DNA of 64,000 bases from Alternaria dauci (lineage: Eukaryota > Ascomycota > Dothideomycetes > Pleosporales > Pleosporaceae). The stretch is taken from contig NC_091277.1 of the NCBI RefSeq assembly GCF_042100115.1, positions 558,001 to 622,000 of the forward strand. Direction: 5' to 3'. Below are positions 54,296 to 64,000 of this stretch, piece after piece. Position 1 is the stretch's first letter. The number at the start of each line of letters is the position of its first letter. The position numbers and the translations under genes were made by a program. Below the pieces are notes generated by a model. It was given only the letters and a program-made list of their open reading frames with translations, was not told the DNA's origin and ran no database searches.

Positions 54296-55963
54296 ATGTT
54301 AGCCGACGAAAATAACCTGTACCATCCTACACTAAGGCGGACCCTGCGCGGTACACCTTCGGCATCGACGATCCAGTTCCGCAACCTTAAATACGCATCG
54401 ATACCAGCACGATACAAAGATTCGATTCCGGATGATAGGCTAGAAGCTGGAAAGGATGGCGTTTACGATGCTACCCAGTTCGGTCCGTCATGTCCACAGT
54501 TGCGTGGAGCTCAAGCATGGGATTTGACTTTGATCGGAGATGCTGTCTTACCTTGCGGCCATGGTCAGGGGGAAACAGAAAAGATGAACGAGTTTGAATG
54601 CTTGGATGTGATTGTCACAGTTCCAAAGGGTGTTCAGGATAGTGAAAAGAGCGGAGGACGAGGGTTACCAGTTTTTGTGTGGGTACATGGAGGTGGACTC
54701 AGTGTCGGATCGAATAGCTGGCCACAGTATGATTTACGTCGGTTGGCCGAGCGAGGCGTAGAAACCAACAAACCTTTCATCGGCGTGTCGGTGGACTACC
54801 GACTCAATGTTTTCGGCTTCCTTGCTAGCGAGGACATTGGTGCAGCTGGTAATATGGGCTACAAAGACCAGGTACTGGCTTTCCGATGGGTTAAGAAACA
54901 CATTGCTGGGTTTGGAGGAGACCCGAATAACATCACTGCTGCAGGCGAATCGGCAGGAGCGATTTCACTATCAACTCTTCTCTGCGCCAACGTTGGACAA
55001 GAGGGACTCTTTGAGCGGGTTGTCATCATGAGTGGAGACGCGTCACTGCGCAAATGGAGGAACAGATGGTGGCAACAGAAGATGTGCGAGGATCAGTCCA
55101 GCTATCTAAAATTAGATGCCAAGGACACTGAGAGCAGGAAAGAGATCCTGTTAGACACCGATGCAGAAGAGTTGGCTCAAAAGCTGCCCTTGGCACAGCA
55201 CTTCACTGCGACAGTCGACGGCCAATTTATAACACAAGAGGTTATGATTGAAACGATGATGGGTGGATCAAACGCTATACATAAGCCAGCCTGGTGCAAG
55301 GAATTCGTGATAGGGGACACAGAACACGATGGCCTCATCGTAATCGGGCGACTCCTCGGCCAGCCTGATAGTCATGGGGTTCTTCGGAAGGCATGCCAAA
55401 CACATCTGTCACCGGCCGAGGCGCACCAATTGCTAAAAGCCTATCGTCTCGATGGCGAGTGTTCCAAGGAAACCAAAGAGCACCGCATGTTAATACTTGC
55501 ATCTGAATTACGCTTCTATCTGCCTGCGTTGGCTGCGTACCGAGGATGGAAAGCTTGCTCACCACCGAAGCCTGCCTCACGATACCACTTCCACGTCCCT
55601 AACCCAATAGATGGTCCCCATAAAGGCCTTGCAGCTCATGAGCTCGACGTCGTGTATCTCCTGCAGAACTTTGACCCTCACTTCAGTGAAAAAGATCGCA
55701 AGATAGCGCGAGCCATGCAAGACCAGTTCATCAAATATATCCACGGCGAAGGTTGGGTTGAGGATGGTAAACTAATAGTATTCGACAAAGACGGCTTAGT
55801 TGAAGTAGACGACGATAGGTACGATGAAATGTACCGGAATGGGAGAGGAGCATTGCTGGAAAGAATCGGGATGCAAAAGTTATGGCGGGTCGTGGAGATG
55901 TGGCAAGGTGTGCGTCAGGAAGAAGAAGAGTATCTGAGTTTCTCGGGAGATCCGAAGTTATGA
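54296..55963 (+). CDS. Type-B carboxylesterase/lipase-like protein
   Basis: A single exon of 555 residues from MLADENNLYHPTLRRTLRG. The family features are in order: FRNLKYASIPARY, FGPSCPQ, DVIVTVPKG, LPVFVWVHGGGLSVGS (oxyanion hole), GVSVDYRLNVFGFLAS, GYKDQVLAFRWVKKHIAGFGGDPNNITAAGESAGA with the catalytic Ser in GESAG, EFVIGDTEHDG (acid region) and AHELDVVYLLQNF with the probable His. There is no signal peptide, so it is likely intracellular, as in a subgroup of fungal carboxylesterases used in detoxification or metabolite processing. The start is uncertain because the frame is open upstream. Divergent placement beside an SDR suggests, without proof, a joint role. Confidence 0.88.
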   Translation: MLADENNLYHPTLRRTLRGTPSASTIQFRNLKYASIPARYKDSIPDDRLEAGKDGVYDATQFGPSCPQLRGAQAWDLTLIGDAVLPCGHGQGETEKMNEFECLDVIVTVPKGVQDSEKSGGRGLPVFVWVHGGGLSVGSNSWPQYDLRRLAERGVETNKPFIGVSVDYRLNVFGFLASEDIGAAGNMGYKDQVLAFRWVKKHIAGFGGDPNNITAAGESAGAISLSTLLCANVGQEGLFERVVIMSGDASLRKWRNRWWQQKMCEDQSSYLKLDAKDTESRKEILLDTDAEELAQKLPLAQHFTATVDGQFITQEVMIETMMGGSNAIHKPAWCKEFVIGDTEHDGLIVIGRLLGQPDSHGVLRKACQTHLSPAEAHQLLKAYRLDGECSKETKEHRMLILASELRFYLPALAAYRGWKACSPPKPASRYHFHVPNPIDGPHKGLAAHELDVVYLLQNFDPHFSEKDRKIARAMQDQFIKYIHGEGWVEDGKLIVFDKDGLVEVDDDRYDEMYRNGRGALLERIGMQKLWRVVEMWQGVRQEEEEYLSFSGDPKL

Positions 55964-56197
55964 TGAAAACGCATCTGAGCATGAGCAGCATGTTACTGAC
56001 CATGGCTGGTTCACTCCAGTTCCATGGCATGACGTAGAGAGCACTCGCGTACCCACCTGAGCCAGGTAACCACGTTTGTCCATCATTCACACAAAACCTC
56101 ATCTATAAAATGGCCATAACGCCATAATTTTCTATTCCGTTGCCCGTCCACAGCAATTTCACACAGTTGGTTCTTAATGCACTCTCCACAAAAAAAC

Positions 56198-56917
56198 ATG
56201 GAACTCCGGAACGGTAAGATAGTTTCCGCACGGAATCCTCTCTCGCCAGATGTAAGGGAGGAAGCGGATGCCAGGTAAATCATGATGGCTCTGTTCTTCT
56301 CGTCAGGCGCATCGTTCACTAACTGACCTAGATCCGGACATAACCAAGAAGTCTCACCACTACTGCGCCTCCCCGCCGAAATCCGTAACATGATCTACGC
56401 ATACGTTCTTCGCGGCCACCACATCTATCTGAACGAGCACTATCACGTTTTTAAAAAGATAGTTGTCCGAGATGTTGATGGGAACCAGTTATCCAAGGAT
56501 GACCTCTTCGCACTTGGCTACACCTGCCGACAGATCCACGCGGAGTCTGCAAATTTGCTCTTCAGTCTCAACGAAATACTAGGATACTTTTGGCCTACGA
56601 CCGAATATCATAGGCTCCAATTATTCACTCCACGCCAGCGCGACGCGATACGCAATATCAGTGTTATCGTATGTTGCTTCATACACTTCAGCAGCCGGAA
56701 GATAAAGAACATCAGAATATTCGGCAGACTGGAGCGAGTTACGCTGCTTGCTGGTGCAAGTCCGTATAATCTAGACTTGCAAAGCGACGCAACGATGATT
56801 GACTCTACCAAACGGGAAGTTTCTCAGCTGTTTGATCACGAGGTGGAAGTTGTCTTGATGACTCTGGATAACTTATACAAGGGGGAAACTCTTTCAGATC
56901 CGCCACACGCTCCCTAG
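56198..56917 (+). CDS. F-box/2EXR-like protein (copy C)
   Basis: Two exons (56198-56274 and 56332-56917; 57-bp intron with a CACTAACTGAC branch) encode 220 residues. The spliced N-terminus is MELRNGKIVSARNPLSPD, then VSPLLRLPAEIRNMIYAYVL, the LPxEIRxxIY motif, which is split from the ATG by the intron. FALGYTCRQIHAESANLLFS (TCRQIxxE) is the second family signature. The end LSDPPHAP falls two bases before a MITE-like element, so the original C-terminus may have been lost or changed. The role is unknown, as for the other two copies. Confidence 0.78.
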
Positions 56918-56918
56918 G

Positions 56919-57044
56919 TATTCAGATCCCCCCATCAAGATCAGAGCAGACAACGCCATCTACCCTCCTAAATATTTTTTTACCTAATCAGGTAATTATC
57001 ATAGAGTTGTTCTGCTTCTATATAATCTTAGGGGGATCTAGATA
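56919..57044. mobile_element. MITE-like foldback element with TA ends (putative Tc1/mariner type)
   Basis: A 126-bp segment is bounded by TA at both sides. Its left end reads TATTCAGATCCCCC and the reverse complement of its right end TATCTAGATCCCCC, matching at 12 of 14 bases. Weaker inverted similarity continues inward (AGAGCAGACAAC against AGAAGCAGAACAAC), and the centre holds the perfect palindrome TTACCTAATCAGGTAA. No coding capacity. The structure fits a non-autonomous element inserted at a TA site; no second copy is seen in the window. Confidence 0.5.
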
Positions 57045-58337
57045 GCGTTTAGGGGTCGAGTGCCTGGCTTGTGCGATCATCCGTCTTGCCGTAGATGCGC
57101 GTGCTGTCTTCTTCGCAGCTTTGACGACAGAAAAGAGTAGGAAAGGCAATGGTAATGATGGCAGCGGATGCTGCAAAAATTATTCAAAAGAAGACGTGGA
57201 ATGCATCATTAACTTTATAATGGCACTCAACCCAAAGTGAAGCATAAAGCTCCAGTTGCCGACTGATCTTGAAGACTGTGGATAAGAGATCAACCATACT
57301 TTACACTTCTTCCTCGTACGCGAGGACTTTCAACGACATTCAGTGCTTCAGCTTCAGCTTCAGCTTGTGAGCGCACCTGGACAGTGAACAACTGCGGTAG
57401 CGGACATGAATATCATTCTGGAACTGTGACTATCTAGACGCACGAATCAAGTACCCGGAAGTTATATCGAGCTTTAAAAGAGAGTATATAATCTCTGGAG
57501 TACATGCCGTACGACTATTTGGATCGAGAGTAAAACAACCTCAAAGTGCTCCCTACGTCTCCTCGTGGGCCAAGAAGATAGAAGCCTGTATACCTCTATT
57601 TTGGGTACGCTGTGATCAAAGCACACTATATCGTATTCAAATGATAAACGTGCTGGTAAACAGACGCAAGCACAACACACTATAACATATACTTGTCGTC
57701 CACACGATATAATACGCACAAAGTGGATCTCAAGGTTCGGTATCTCACGAAACGTAATTGTAAACGTACCCATTGCATTCTGTGTTACTGCACCAAGAGC
57801 ACAAAAGACAGTGAGTACTTCTAGAGTATATTATGGACACTAGAGTACATGCACCTCAGTAGACTTGTCTACCTCTACCTCGTCCTCCAATCCTCTCACG
57901 CCAAACTCCCTCCAAGCATCAACTAACACGCATCCAACGTCTCTCCTCCACCATCACTTCCGTCCTGATTACGACCCAACCCCACCGACAAAGTACACAT
58001 TACCGGACCGTATATTTTCAACGCACGCACACACTCACTAACATGTAAAGAAACTGGATGCTCTTAGTGTCACAGGTAAACACTCCGAGCAAACACCGAT
58101 GCAAGGGAAAGTGGAGACAGGAAAAGGGCAATGAAATAATGGTGGGCTGCGTAGAGCGCTAGCCGCGTGGTATCAAACACACTAGAAGGGAAAATATGCA
58201 GTGACCGTGTAGCGGTCGACAAAGAGTCAAAACCTCCAAATACCCGTCAATCGTAATCAGTACGCGCGAATCCATCCACCTAGTCCGTCGCAAGCGATCG
58301 GATGAAAGCGATGCATGTGCGACTCGAATCGATAACC
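57045..58337. other. Gene-free AT-leaning region
   Basis: About 1.3 kb with no supported gene. A small (CTTCAG)n run of about four units lies near 57344-57368. The end of the region should include the RAX2 3' UTR. Confidence 0.5.
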
Positions 58338-58639
58338 TCAGCGGATGGGAAAACCTGTATAGTAAACACGGGGAAGCCAGTGGGAGTGGAGGCAATCAAC
58401 TTCACGGAGATAATCCTGATAAAGCGCTTCCTCCGCGGGATCTGGCCTCGGCGGTCGTGACTGACCTGCGCGACTCTCAACAGATTGCACAGGTCTACTA
58501 TCAGTCGTGGCAACCACATGGCCATTGTCCGTGTCCTGGAGCGCCGAAACATCAGCCATGGCAACTACATGGCCACTAGAAGTGTTTAGTTGTGCCTCTC
58601 CGTCAGTATTCCTCGATATGCCAGGGGGCCCAGAGGCAT
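58338..58639 (-). other. Protein-like open frame downstream of the RAX2 stop
   Basis: The frame read when the 52-bp RAX2 intron is retained stays open past the normal stop to 58338. Its last 100 codons look protein-like (SGHVVAMADVSALQDTDNG, EEALYQDYLREVDCLHSHW) and include two copies of a GHVVA(M/T)xD unit. See the findings for splice possibilities. Confidence 0.35.
58500..58578. repeat. Two imperfect 27-28-bp direct repeats
   Basis: Copies at about 58500-58527 and 58551-58578 share TGGCAAC-ACATGGCCA with few differences. They are 51 bp apart, a multiple of three, and encode the GHVVA unit on the minus strand. Confidence 0.75.
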
Positions 58640-61600
58640 TTAAATTGCTGGAGCCTTGGGTCCCGACAGGGTTCCGAACAGTTGCTCCGGCGGAAGCCTT
58701 CCTACGTTGCCTAGCCGGTCTGGGTATGATGTCGGGGCCGGGGAATAACCCAATCGCTTCTTGCGGAACCATTCGATTACTATGCCGATGACCACAAGAA
58801 GGAAGGTAAGGACTAGGGCGATGGCGAGGCCAATGAGGACAATGGCCCATAGTGCGAGGTGTTTGCCTAAACTTTGTTAGTATACCAGTTGTGCACAGGA
58901 TTGGCTTGAATGACTTACTGGACTGTCTGAAGAACGAGTTGGGGTTCTCCACAAACACGGAGGATAGGCTTCCAGGCTCCGTCGAACCATCCTGACCCTT
59001 GGTAGCGAGAAGAAAGGGAATGAGCGTAGTGCCGTTAAAGAGTACGGCAGACGCTGTGCCAAATGTAGCAACATTGATCTGGCCCATGAGGAGGAGATCT
59101 TGATTGCGGTCGATGATGTCGGAATCGCCATGGTCCTCAGACAAAGTGACAACCTGAATGCTGCGGATGTCCGTATTTTCGCCGAACATGGACCCATCAG
59201 CAGGCACCCACTTGGTACCATCGAATCGCTGCAAGTAAGCAGTGCCGTCGTGTCCTGTACCAGCGGCCCAGAACTGGTCTCCATCTCTGTTCGCGATGGT
59301 GAGCGCAGTGACTGGACCAGGGAGATCGTTGGCACCTGGGACAACAGCAAATTGCCTGCTGGATGAGTCGTAGGTGAGAATCTTAGTCTCGTTGGTGCCC
59401 GAAGTGAGGTTACCCGCAATGAGTAGGCTGTTGTCACCAACCCAGGTAAGAGTTGAAACGTTGCCAGCAAGACCGTTGCCGGGGGTGGTCCATTGGTTAC
59501 GCTCGGTATTCCAGATACACACAGCAGCACAGCTCAAGGCTCCAGCGGACTGGAATTGACCTGCGACAAAAATGTCTTTGGACTTTGGTCGTGGGGCGAT
59601 GGCGTTTACAGTGACATTGACACCCTGGAGCGGCGGCGGCTGGATGCTGGCGAATGCGTTGCTGCTGAGGTCGTAGGCGACGATACCAGCAATGCGATCG
59701 TTTTCAAGCTGACCGCTGACCATACCGCCGGCGTACAAGATATTGTCAAGTACAGCGACAGCTGCAAATGTGGAATTAGCATCGAGCTCGTCGTCAAAGC
59801 CAGTCACTCTGTCGGATTCCTCGCCATCGATGATGACGAGATTAGTGATGTTACGACCGTCCGTGCCCGTGGTCGCGAAGTGACCAGCCAGGATAGTCTT
59901 ATTCATGTTGTTCTCTCTGTAGAAAGTACCAGTACGAACTCCTGTCGTGTTCAAGTTCTGTCCCTCAACAATGGCTCGCTTGCGAGAAAGAGTCTGATGC
60001 TGCTGTTGTGCTTGAATCTTGACAGGGAAGGCTCGGAGTGACAAGTCATCTCCACTCTTCAGCTCAGCAGTACCACTTGCGAGGAGGGCTCCAGACGATA
60101 CCGATCCGCCAAACCAACGCTCACTTCCGGGGACATCAGCGAATGTCATCAATCTACCGGACATGGCGAGAGAGTGGAAATCGAGGTTGTGCAACCAGTT
60201 GCTACGAGAAGGCACCCAGATGGCGAAGTCGTTAACACTGGTGCTGGGGTTGTCGCCGAAGCCGTTGACCTGGCTGAAGAAGCCGCTGACAGCGAGGACC
60301 TCCTCAGGAGTATCAACTGTGACGTTGAGCGAGAATGGTACCAAGTACAAAACGACACCGTCAACACCAGCCCCAAGGGGCTGCCACTGGTCGTTGGTCA
60401 AAGCAGCGACTCCACCCAGGCCTGCTACATTGTTCTCTGCCGTGTTGGTGAAGTTGCCACCAACGTACAGCGTACTAGCGTTGTGGAACATGGTCATGAC
60501 CTGGTTGTTAAGTCCCTTGCCGGGAAGGGCGTTGGGTCGTTCTGCTCCCTGTGGAATTGCGAAGATGTTGTTGCGGTCATCACTGCTGTTGAACGATCCG
60601 CCGACATACAGGGTCTGGCCACCTGTAGTGACAGTGGTAATAAGAGCCTTCTCGCGAGGAGCAAGGCTGGCGCCGGCGGCATTTATGACCGAATCTGCAA
60701 GGTCATCTGCATTTACGGTCTGACCAGGGTTGTATTCAAAAAGGCCATTCAGGTTACCGGATGTGGCCTTGAGAAGCGTGAAGCGCACCCTCTGTGCGAC
60801 GACAGTCAAGGGGCCAGGACCTTGATTACTTGCGGGCCGAAGGATGACTTGTGGACGGGTACCGTCGGCGGCATCGATGTATCCGTTGTAGACTTCATCG
60901 TACTTGTCGAAGTTGTTCGTCTGCCACAGCTCATGGCCGGGATCACTCTGACCGCCCATTACTGTCGTAACATTGACCCGACCACGTGTGCCACAAGTGC
61001 CGTCACCCTGGCATCCAGGTGTGTAAATGGTCACCGAGTAGTTGCCAGACTGTTTGATGTCGGGCAAGAAGGTAACGCTTGCAGCATCGGTGTCGATGGG
61101 TGAGCCCTGCAGAGTTGTGGTGAGATACCTGGAAGAACTGTCGTGCGATGGAGAAACCTGCCATGATCCAGTCGTGGTCGACTCGGACCTGGACGTAGTA
61201 GGACCGCAGTTTTCAGGTTCGTTGAAGTCGTTGACTGCATAGGAGTACATGGCGTCTTGGAAAAGCTGGATGCCGTTCAGACCGCCACCTTGGCCCCACC
61301 AGTCCGAGATGTCAATCTTGAAGGCATTCATGCCTACGACGTTGACGAAAGTAAACTCCTGCGCAGTGGTATTGCTCTCGGGTAAGGGGCACCTAGCGTC
61401 GCAAAAGGCCGGTTGTCCACTCTCGGGGTCGGTGTAGGTCAGGTTCAAGATGCCACCGTCTGGAAGAGCTGTGAAGCGGAAAGTCTTGCTACCACGGCCC
61501 TGGTAGTCCGTGTTGTAGAGCTTTAAGCTCGTTGGCTCGAAACCAAAGCCAAAGTCGGCCCTCCAGAATCCGGGTGCTCTGTCGGAGAGCAGCCAGGTTG

Positions 61601-62387
61601 AATCAGCGCCCTGTGTGGAGAATTCGGATTTGCATGCAATGCTCTTGGGGTCCGTGAAGCCGGGCAGACCAGAGCTCGTCTGGGCGGAGATGTCTGCGCT
61701 TCCAATAGGGATGATTTGGGTGTTGTTCTCGCTGGCCACGGCCGAAGCATTCCCACCTAGGCCGTTGAACTCTCCTGCGAATATTATGTTGTTATTAGAC
61801 CGAATAATCGAGTTGATGGGGCCGTTGAAGCCGTTGAAGGATAGGTCTTCCCAGCCGTTGTTCCAGATGAGGGCGTTGGATGAGTTTGCGCCTTCCAGAC
61901 TGCCTCCTACATAGACTTGACTGCCATCTCTATCACAGTAGAGTGCGTTGACGGATCCGGTGAGGCCTTCTAGTGCCTCTATGTTGCCGTTGGCGGGATC
62001 GAGCAGCGCAATGCCTCCAGGGGTACTCAGGTCGTCGACGCCGGTGAAGTTGCCTGCAAACACGATGCGCTCTGCACCATTGACCTGGAGCGAGCACATG
62101 GCTTTGATGTCGCCGTCTGTGCTGTTGATGGTTGCAAACACGCCATTGGGATAGCGTGTGAGCAGGGCTCCGGCGTGACCGGGAGTATTCTCATTTTGGC
62201 CTTCAAACTGGTATAGCGATATTGAATCAAAGTCTCCAGCAAAGGCTATCCGGCCTAGATCGCCAAGGTCGAGGTTGGGGCTCGGGACAGGCCTGAAGCT
62301 ATATGCGGTAGCTTGCGATGCCACGAGGAGCGAGAGGGCGAGCTTGCCGGCCGCCGTGCGCAGAAGGTCAGCGAATGAGTCCTTCAT
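58640..62387 (-). CDS. RAX2: Rax2-like cell-polarity membrane protein
   Basis: Two exons (62387-58919 and 58866-58640; 52-bp intron with ACTAAC branch) encode 1231 residues. A signal peptide (about 1-28) precedes a large extracellular part with repeated propeller-like strands (RIVFAGNFTGV, VYVGGSLEGA, LYVGGSFNSS, ILAGHFATTG, IFVAGQFQSAG) and many N-glycosylation sites. Splicing restores one membrane segment, LALWAIVLIGLAIALVLTFLLVVIGIVIEW (split here: about residues 1160-1188), and a cytosolic tail with GYSPAPTSYP and RLPPEQLFGTLSGPKAPAI. The RxPPEQLFGxL end is characteristic of fungal Rax2. Rax2 marks division sites and growth poles and helps locate NADPH oxidase or Rho signalling at tips. 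Without the splice the membrane anchor is lost. Confidence 0.92.
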
Positions 62388-64000
62388 GACAGCGATGGGG
62401 AGCGAGGTCGCCGCGAAGAATAATCTATGGCAAGAGAGTGTCGAGGGCGACTGTTATGAAGAGGCGGCCACGGTAGGCATGGGAGCGGGTGTCGGTGGGT
62501 GGTGCGGAGGGAGGTGCGGTTTGCTCAGGGTTCGTCGCGGTTGCTGAATCGGGCAGGCTGGAAGGTCCGCAGGCCGCAGGTGTGCAGTGTCGCTGCCAAT
62601 TAGCCTAGGAGAGGGCGCGCGACTGCCTTTCGGGTGGGTTGTATGCGGCAGGTGCGAGAAAGGCGAGAGTCGGTCGTTGCTGCGATGGAGGCGATGACGG
62701 GTGAGGAGCTGCCGGAAGGAGCGTTGCTTGGCGCGCAGGTGAATGTGACGGTGATGGTGCCGGAGGGGTTTGTATTAGGTGCAGCTTGCTGGATGGATTG
62801 CTGCTTTGTTTGCTGGACTGTTGCTGAAACGAATGACTGAGGTGAGGGATACGCGTGCTGGAGAGTGTCTGGGAGCCGGCTTCCCGCTGTGGCACTGCTT
62901 TTTGGGAAGGGTTGTCAGAAGAGCCGTCAATCGCGTCCAAGGGAAGGGGCGCCCGGGGCTGGAGCTGTGCGCTGATGAGAGGCCGCCAAGCGCTGACGTG
63001 GTTGGCGGATGCCGTGGGCTAGTGGATCCTAAGATTGAGATTGCAGTAGCGTGCATGTGCGAACTGCGACGATTGAATATCGATTCGATACAACAAACAC
63101 TTTCAATTCAAGCATGCAGGGTACTCGCTGTAACGTCTGCTCGAGTCCCCTCGACGACACCGGTTGTTGGGAGCAGTATACACGAACGCGTCGGATCTTG
63201 CGCGGTCGTCATCCACATCGCCCCTTTATCCCGGCACGAGTAGTACCTCATAACGCCCGCTATATAGCCGCTGCAGGGCGGTGCACCTAACACGTTGACG
63301 ACGCACCATCCCGTCATCGTGGCTGGGGTAGCACCATGCTCTTGTGCGGTATCCAAATCATCAATCATCTTTGTGTGGCCATGGTCGCACATGCCTTTCA
63401 CTGCTTTCACCTTCCCTCGACCAACCGCCAGATTCACCAACAATGCTCTTCGGCGCCTTTTCTTCTTACACCCGAGACTCCCTAGGCGTTTGGCATTAAT
63501 GCCTGAGGCCCCCAGGACTCCGCTTTGAACATTGTCAAGACTGCGACATTTGCACTTGAGCCCCACGATAGTACAAGGTGCTTGTTATGTACTCCTGCAT
63601 CACTTTTGCCACTTCACTCAAACGGATTGAGAAAACAGGCTGATGATGTGATCGCCATGTGTTTTCTTCATCGTGACGCACGACCGTCTCCCCTACCCCG
63701 GTCCGTATCGCTGTCAACGGCCGCGACGGCGTGTTTCACCAACATATCCTGGCCGCTCCTGAGACCCAACCGTTATGCTTGACCCAGTCGAGCAAAGTCC
63801 GACCCGTCAGTGCCAAAAATACACCCAAAGCCTTCTTAGATCTGGACCATGGAGCACGTTTCGATGCGAGGCAATGACAACCTTTGCAGCAAGACAAACT
63901 ATACATTATTCTACCAAGAGATGTTCTCGTCATGTGTCCGTCTACCAGAACAGCCCAAACGCCGCGCTGATGCTTAGAAATGAAAAACAAGAACTCCTCC
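62388..64000. other. RAX2 upstream leader/promoter and right-edge sequence
   Basis: On the RAX2 strand, 62388-62940 is Pro/Ser-codon-like but begins without ATG and most likely is leader or promoter. The plus strand near 62470-62530 is G-rich. From 62940 to 64000 no gene, RNA or repeat is supported. Confidence 0.45.

Noticed and set aside
58300..58350. Minus-strand sequence resembling a tRNA B box (GATTCGAGTC)
   Set aside because: No matching A box or foldable cloverleaf nearby, and it lies in the RAX2 3' region.
62605..62940. Minus-strand Pro/Ser/Gln-rich open frame upstream of RAX2
   Set aside because: No ATG at its start and low-complexity composition; more likely RAX2 leader or promoter.

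Overview
The window is nuclear chromosomal DNA of a filamentous ascomycete (Pezizomycotina). It looks most like a dothideomycete of the order Pleosporales. The evidence is about 30 densely packed genes on both strands, many short GT-AG introns (mostly 46-60 bp, several with a CTAAC-like branch site), and Pezizomycotina-type proteins: the DUF2417 membrane protein, Rax2, GH114 with a CBM1, F-box/2EXR-like proteins and TetX-like FAD monooxygenases. Genus and species cannot be fixed from sequence reading alone. Exon structures below were built by eye from splice signals, frame continuity and family conservation, and every joined CDS length is a multiple of three.

Layout. 0-6 kb: a STE20/GCK-like kinase running off the left edge, a Lys/Pro-rich unknown protein, and a secreted GH114 glycosidase with a CBM1. 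6-20 kb is a sparser, more accessory-looking part: a mitochondrial PPR protein, two F-box/2EXR-like proteins, an MFS drug:H+ antiporter, a small secreted 10-cysteine protein, a repeat-bearing secreted GH17 glucanase and an FAD monooxygenase. 20-51 kb is a compact housekeeping block: USB1 (U6 snRNA end processing), PAL1 (cell morphology/endocytosis), MIL1/TMCO4 (DUF726), UTP23 (SSU processome), PPE1 (PP2A methylesterase), a DUF2417 membrane protein, PRP16 (spliceosomal helicase), PWP1 (ribosome biogenesis), a Ser-rich unknown, mitoribosomal mL54, UTP12/DIP2 (SSU processome), ARPC2 (Arp2/3), dynamitin (dynactin) and the TPA1/OFD1 prolyl hydroxylase. 51-64 kb: a small unknown protein with a faint MazF/PemK-like pattern, a divergently arranged SDR and type-B carboxylesterase, a third F-box/2EXR-like gene followed at once by a MITE-like foldback element, and the polarity protein RAX2 with a long upstream leader.

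The genes do not form one pathway. The recurring theme of the central block is RNA and ribosome biogenesis (USB1, PRP16, UTP23, PWP1, UTP12, mL54, TPA1/OFD1) next to cytoskeleton and polarity genes (PAL1, ARPC2, dynamitin, RAX2). Several are in divergent pairs sharing 200-310 bp promoters (PRP16/PWP1, UTP12/ARPC2, MIL1/UTP23). I found no CRISPR, secondary-metabolite core enzyme, rRNA or convincing tRNA. No clear new multi-gene system is visible. The best leads are a possible alternative RAX2 C-terminus, the MITE-like element abutting a 2EXR-like gene, the defensin-like secreted protein, and the two unknown small proteins at 2.5 and 51.4 kb.
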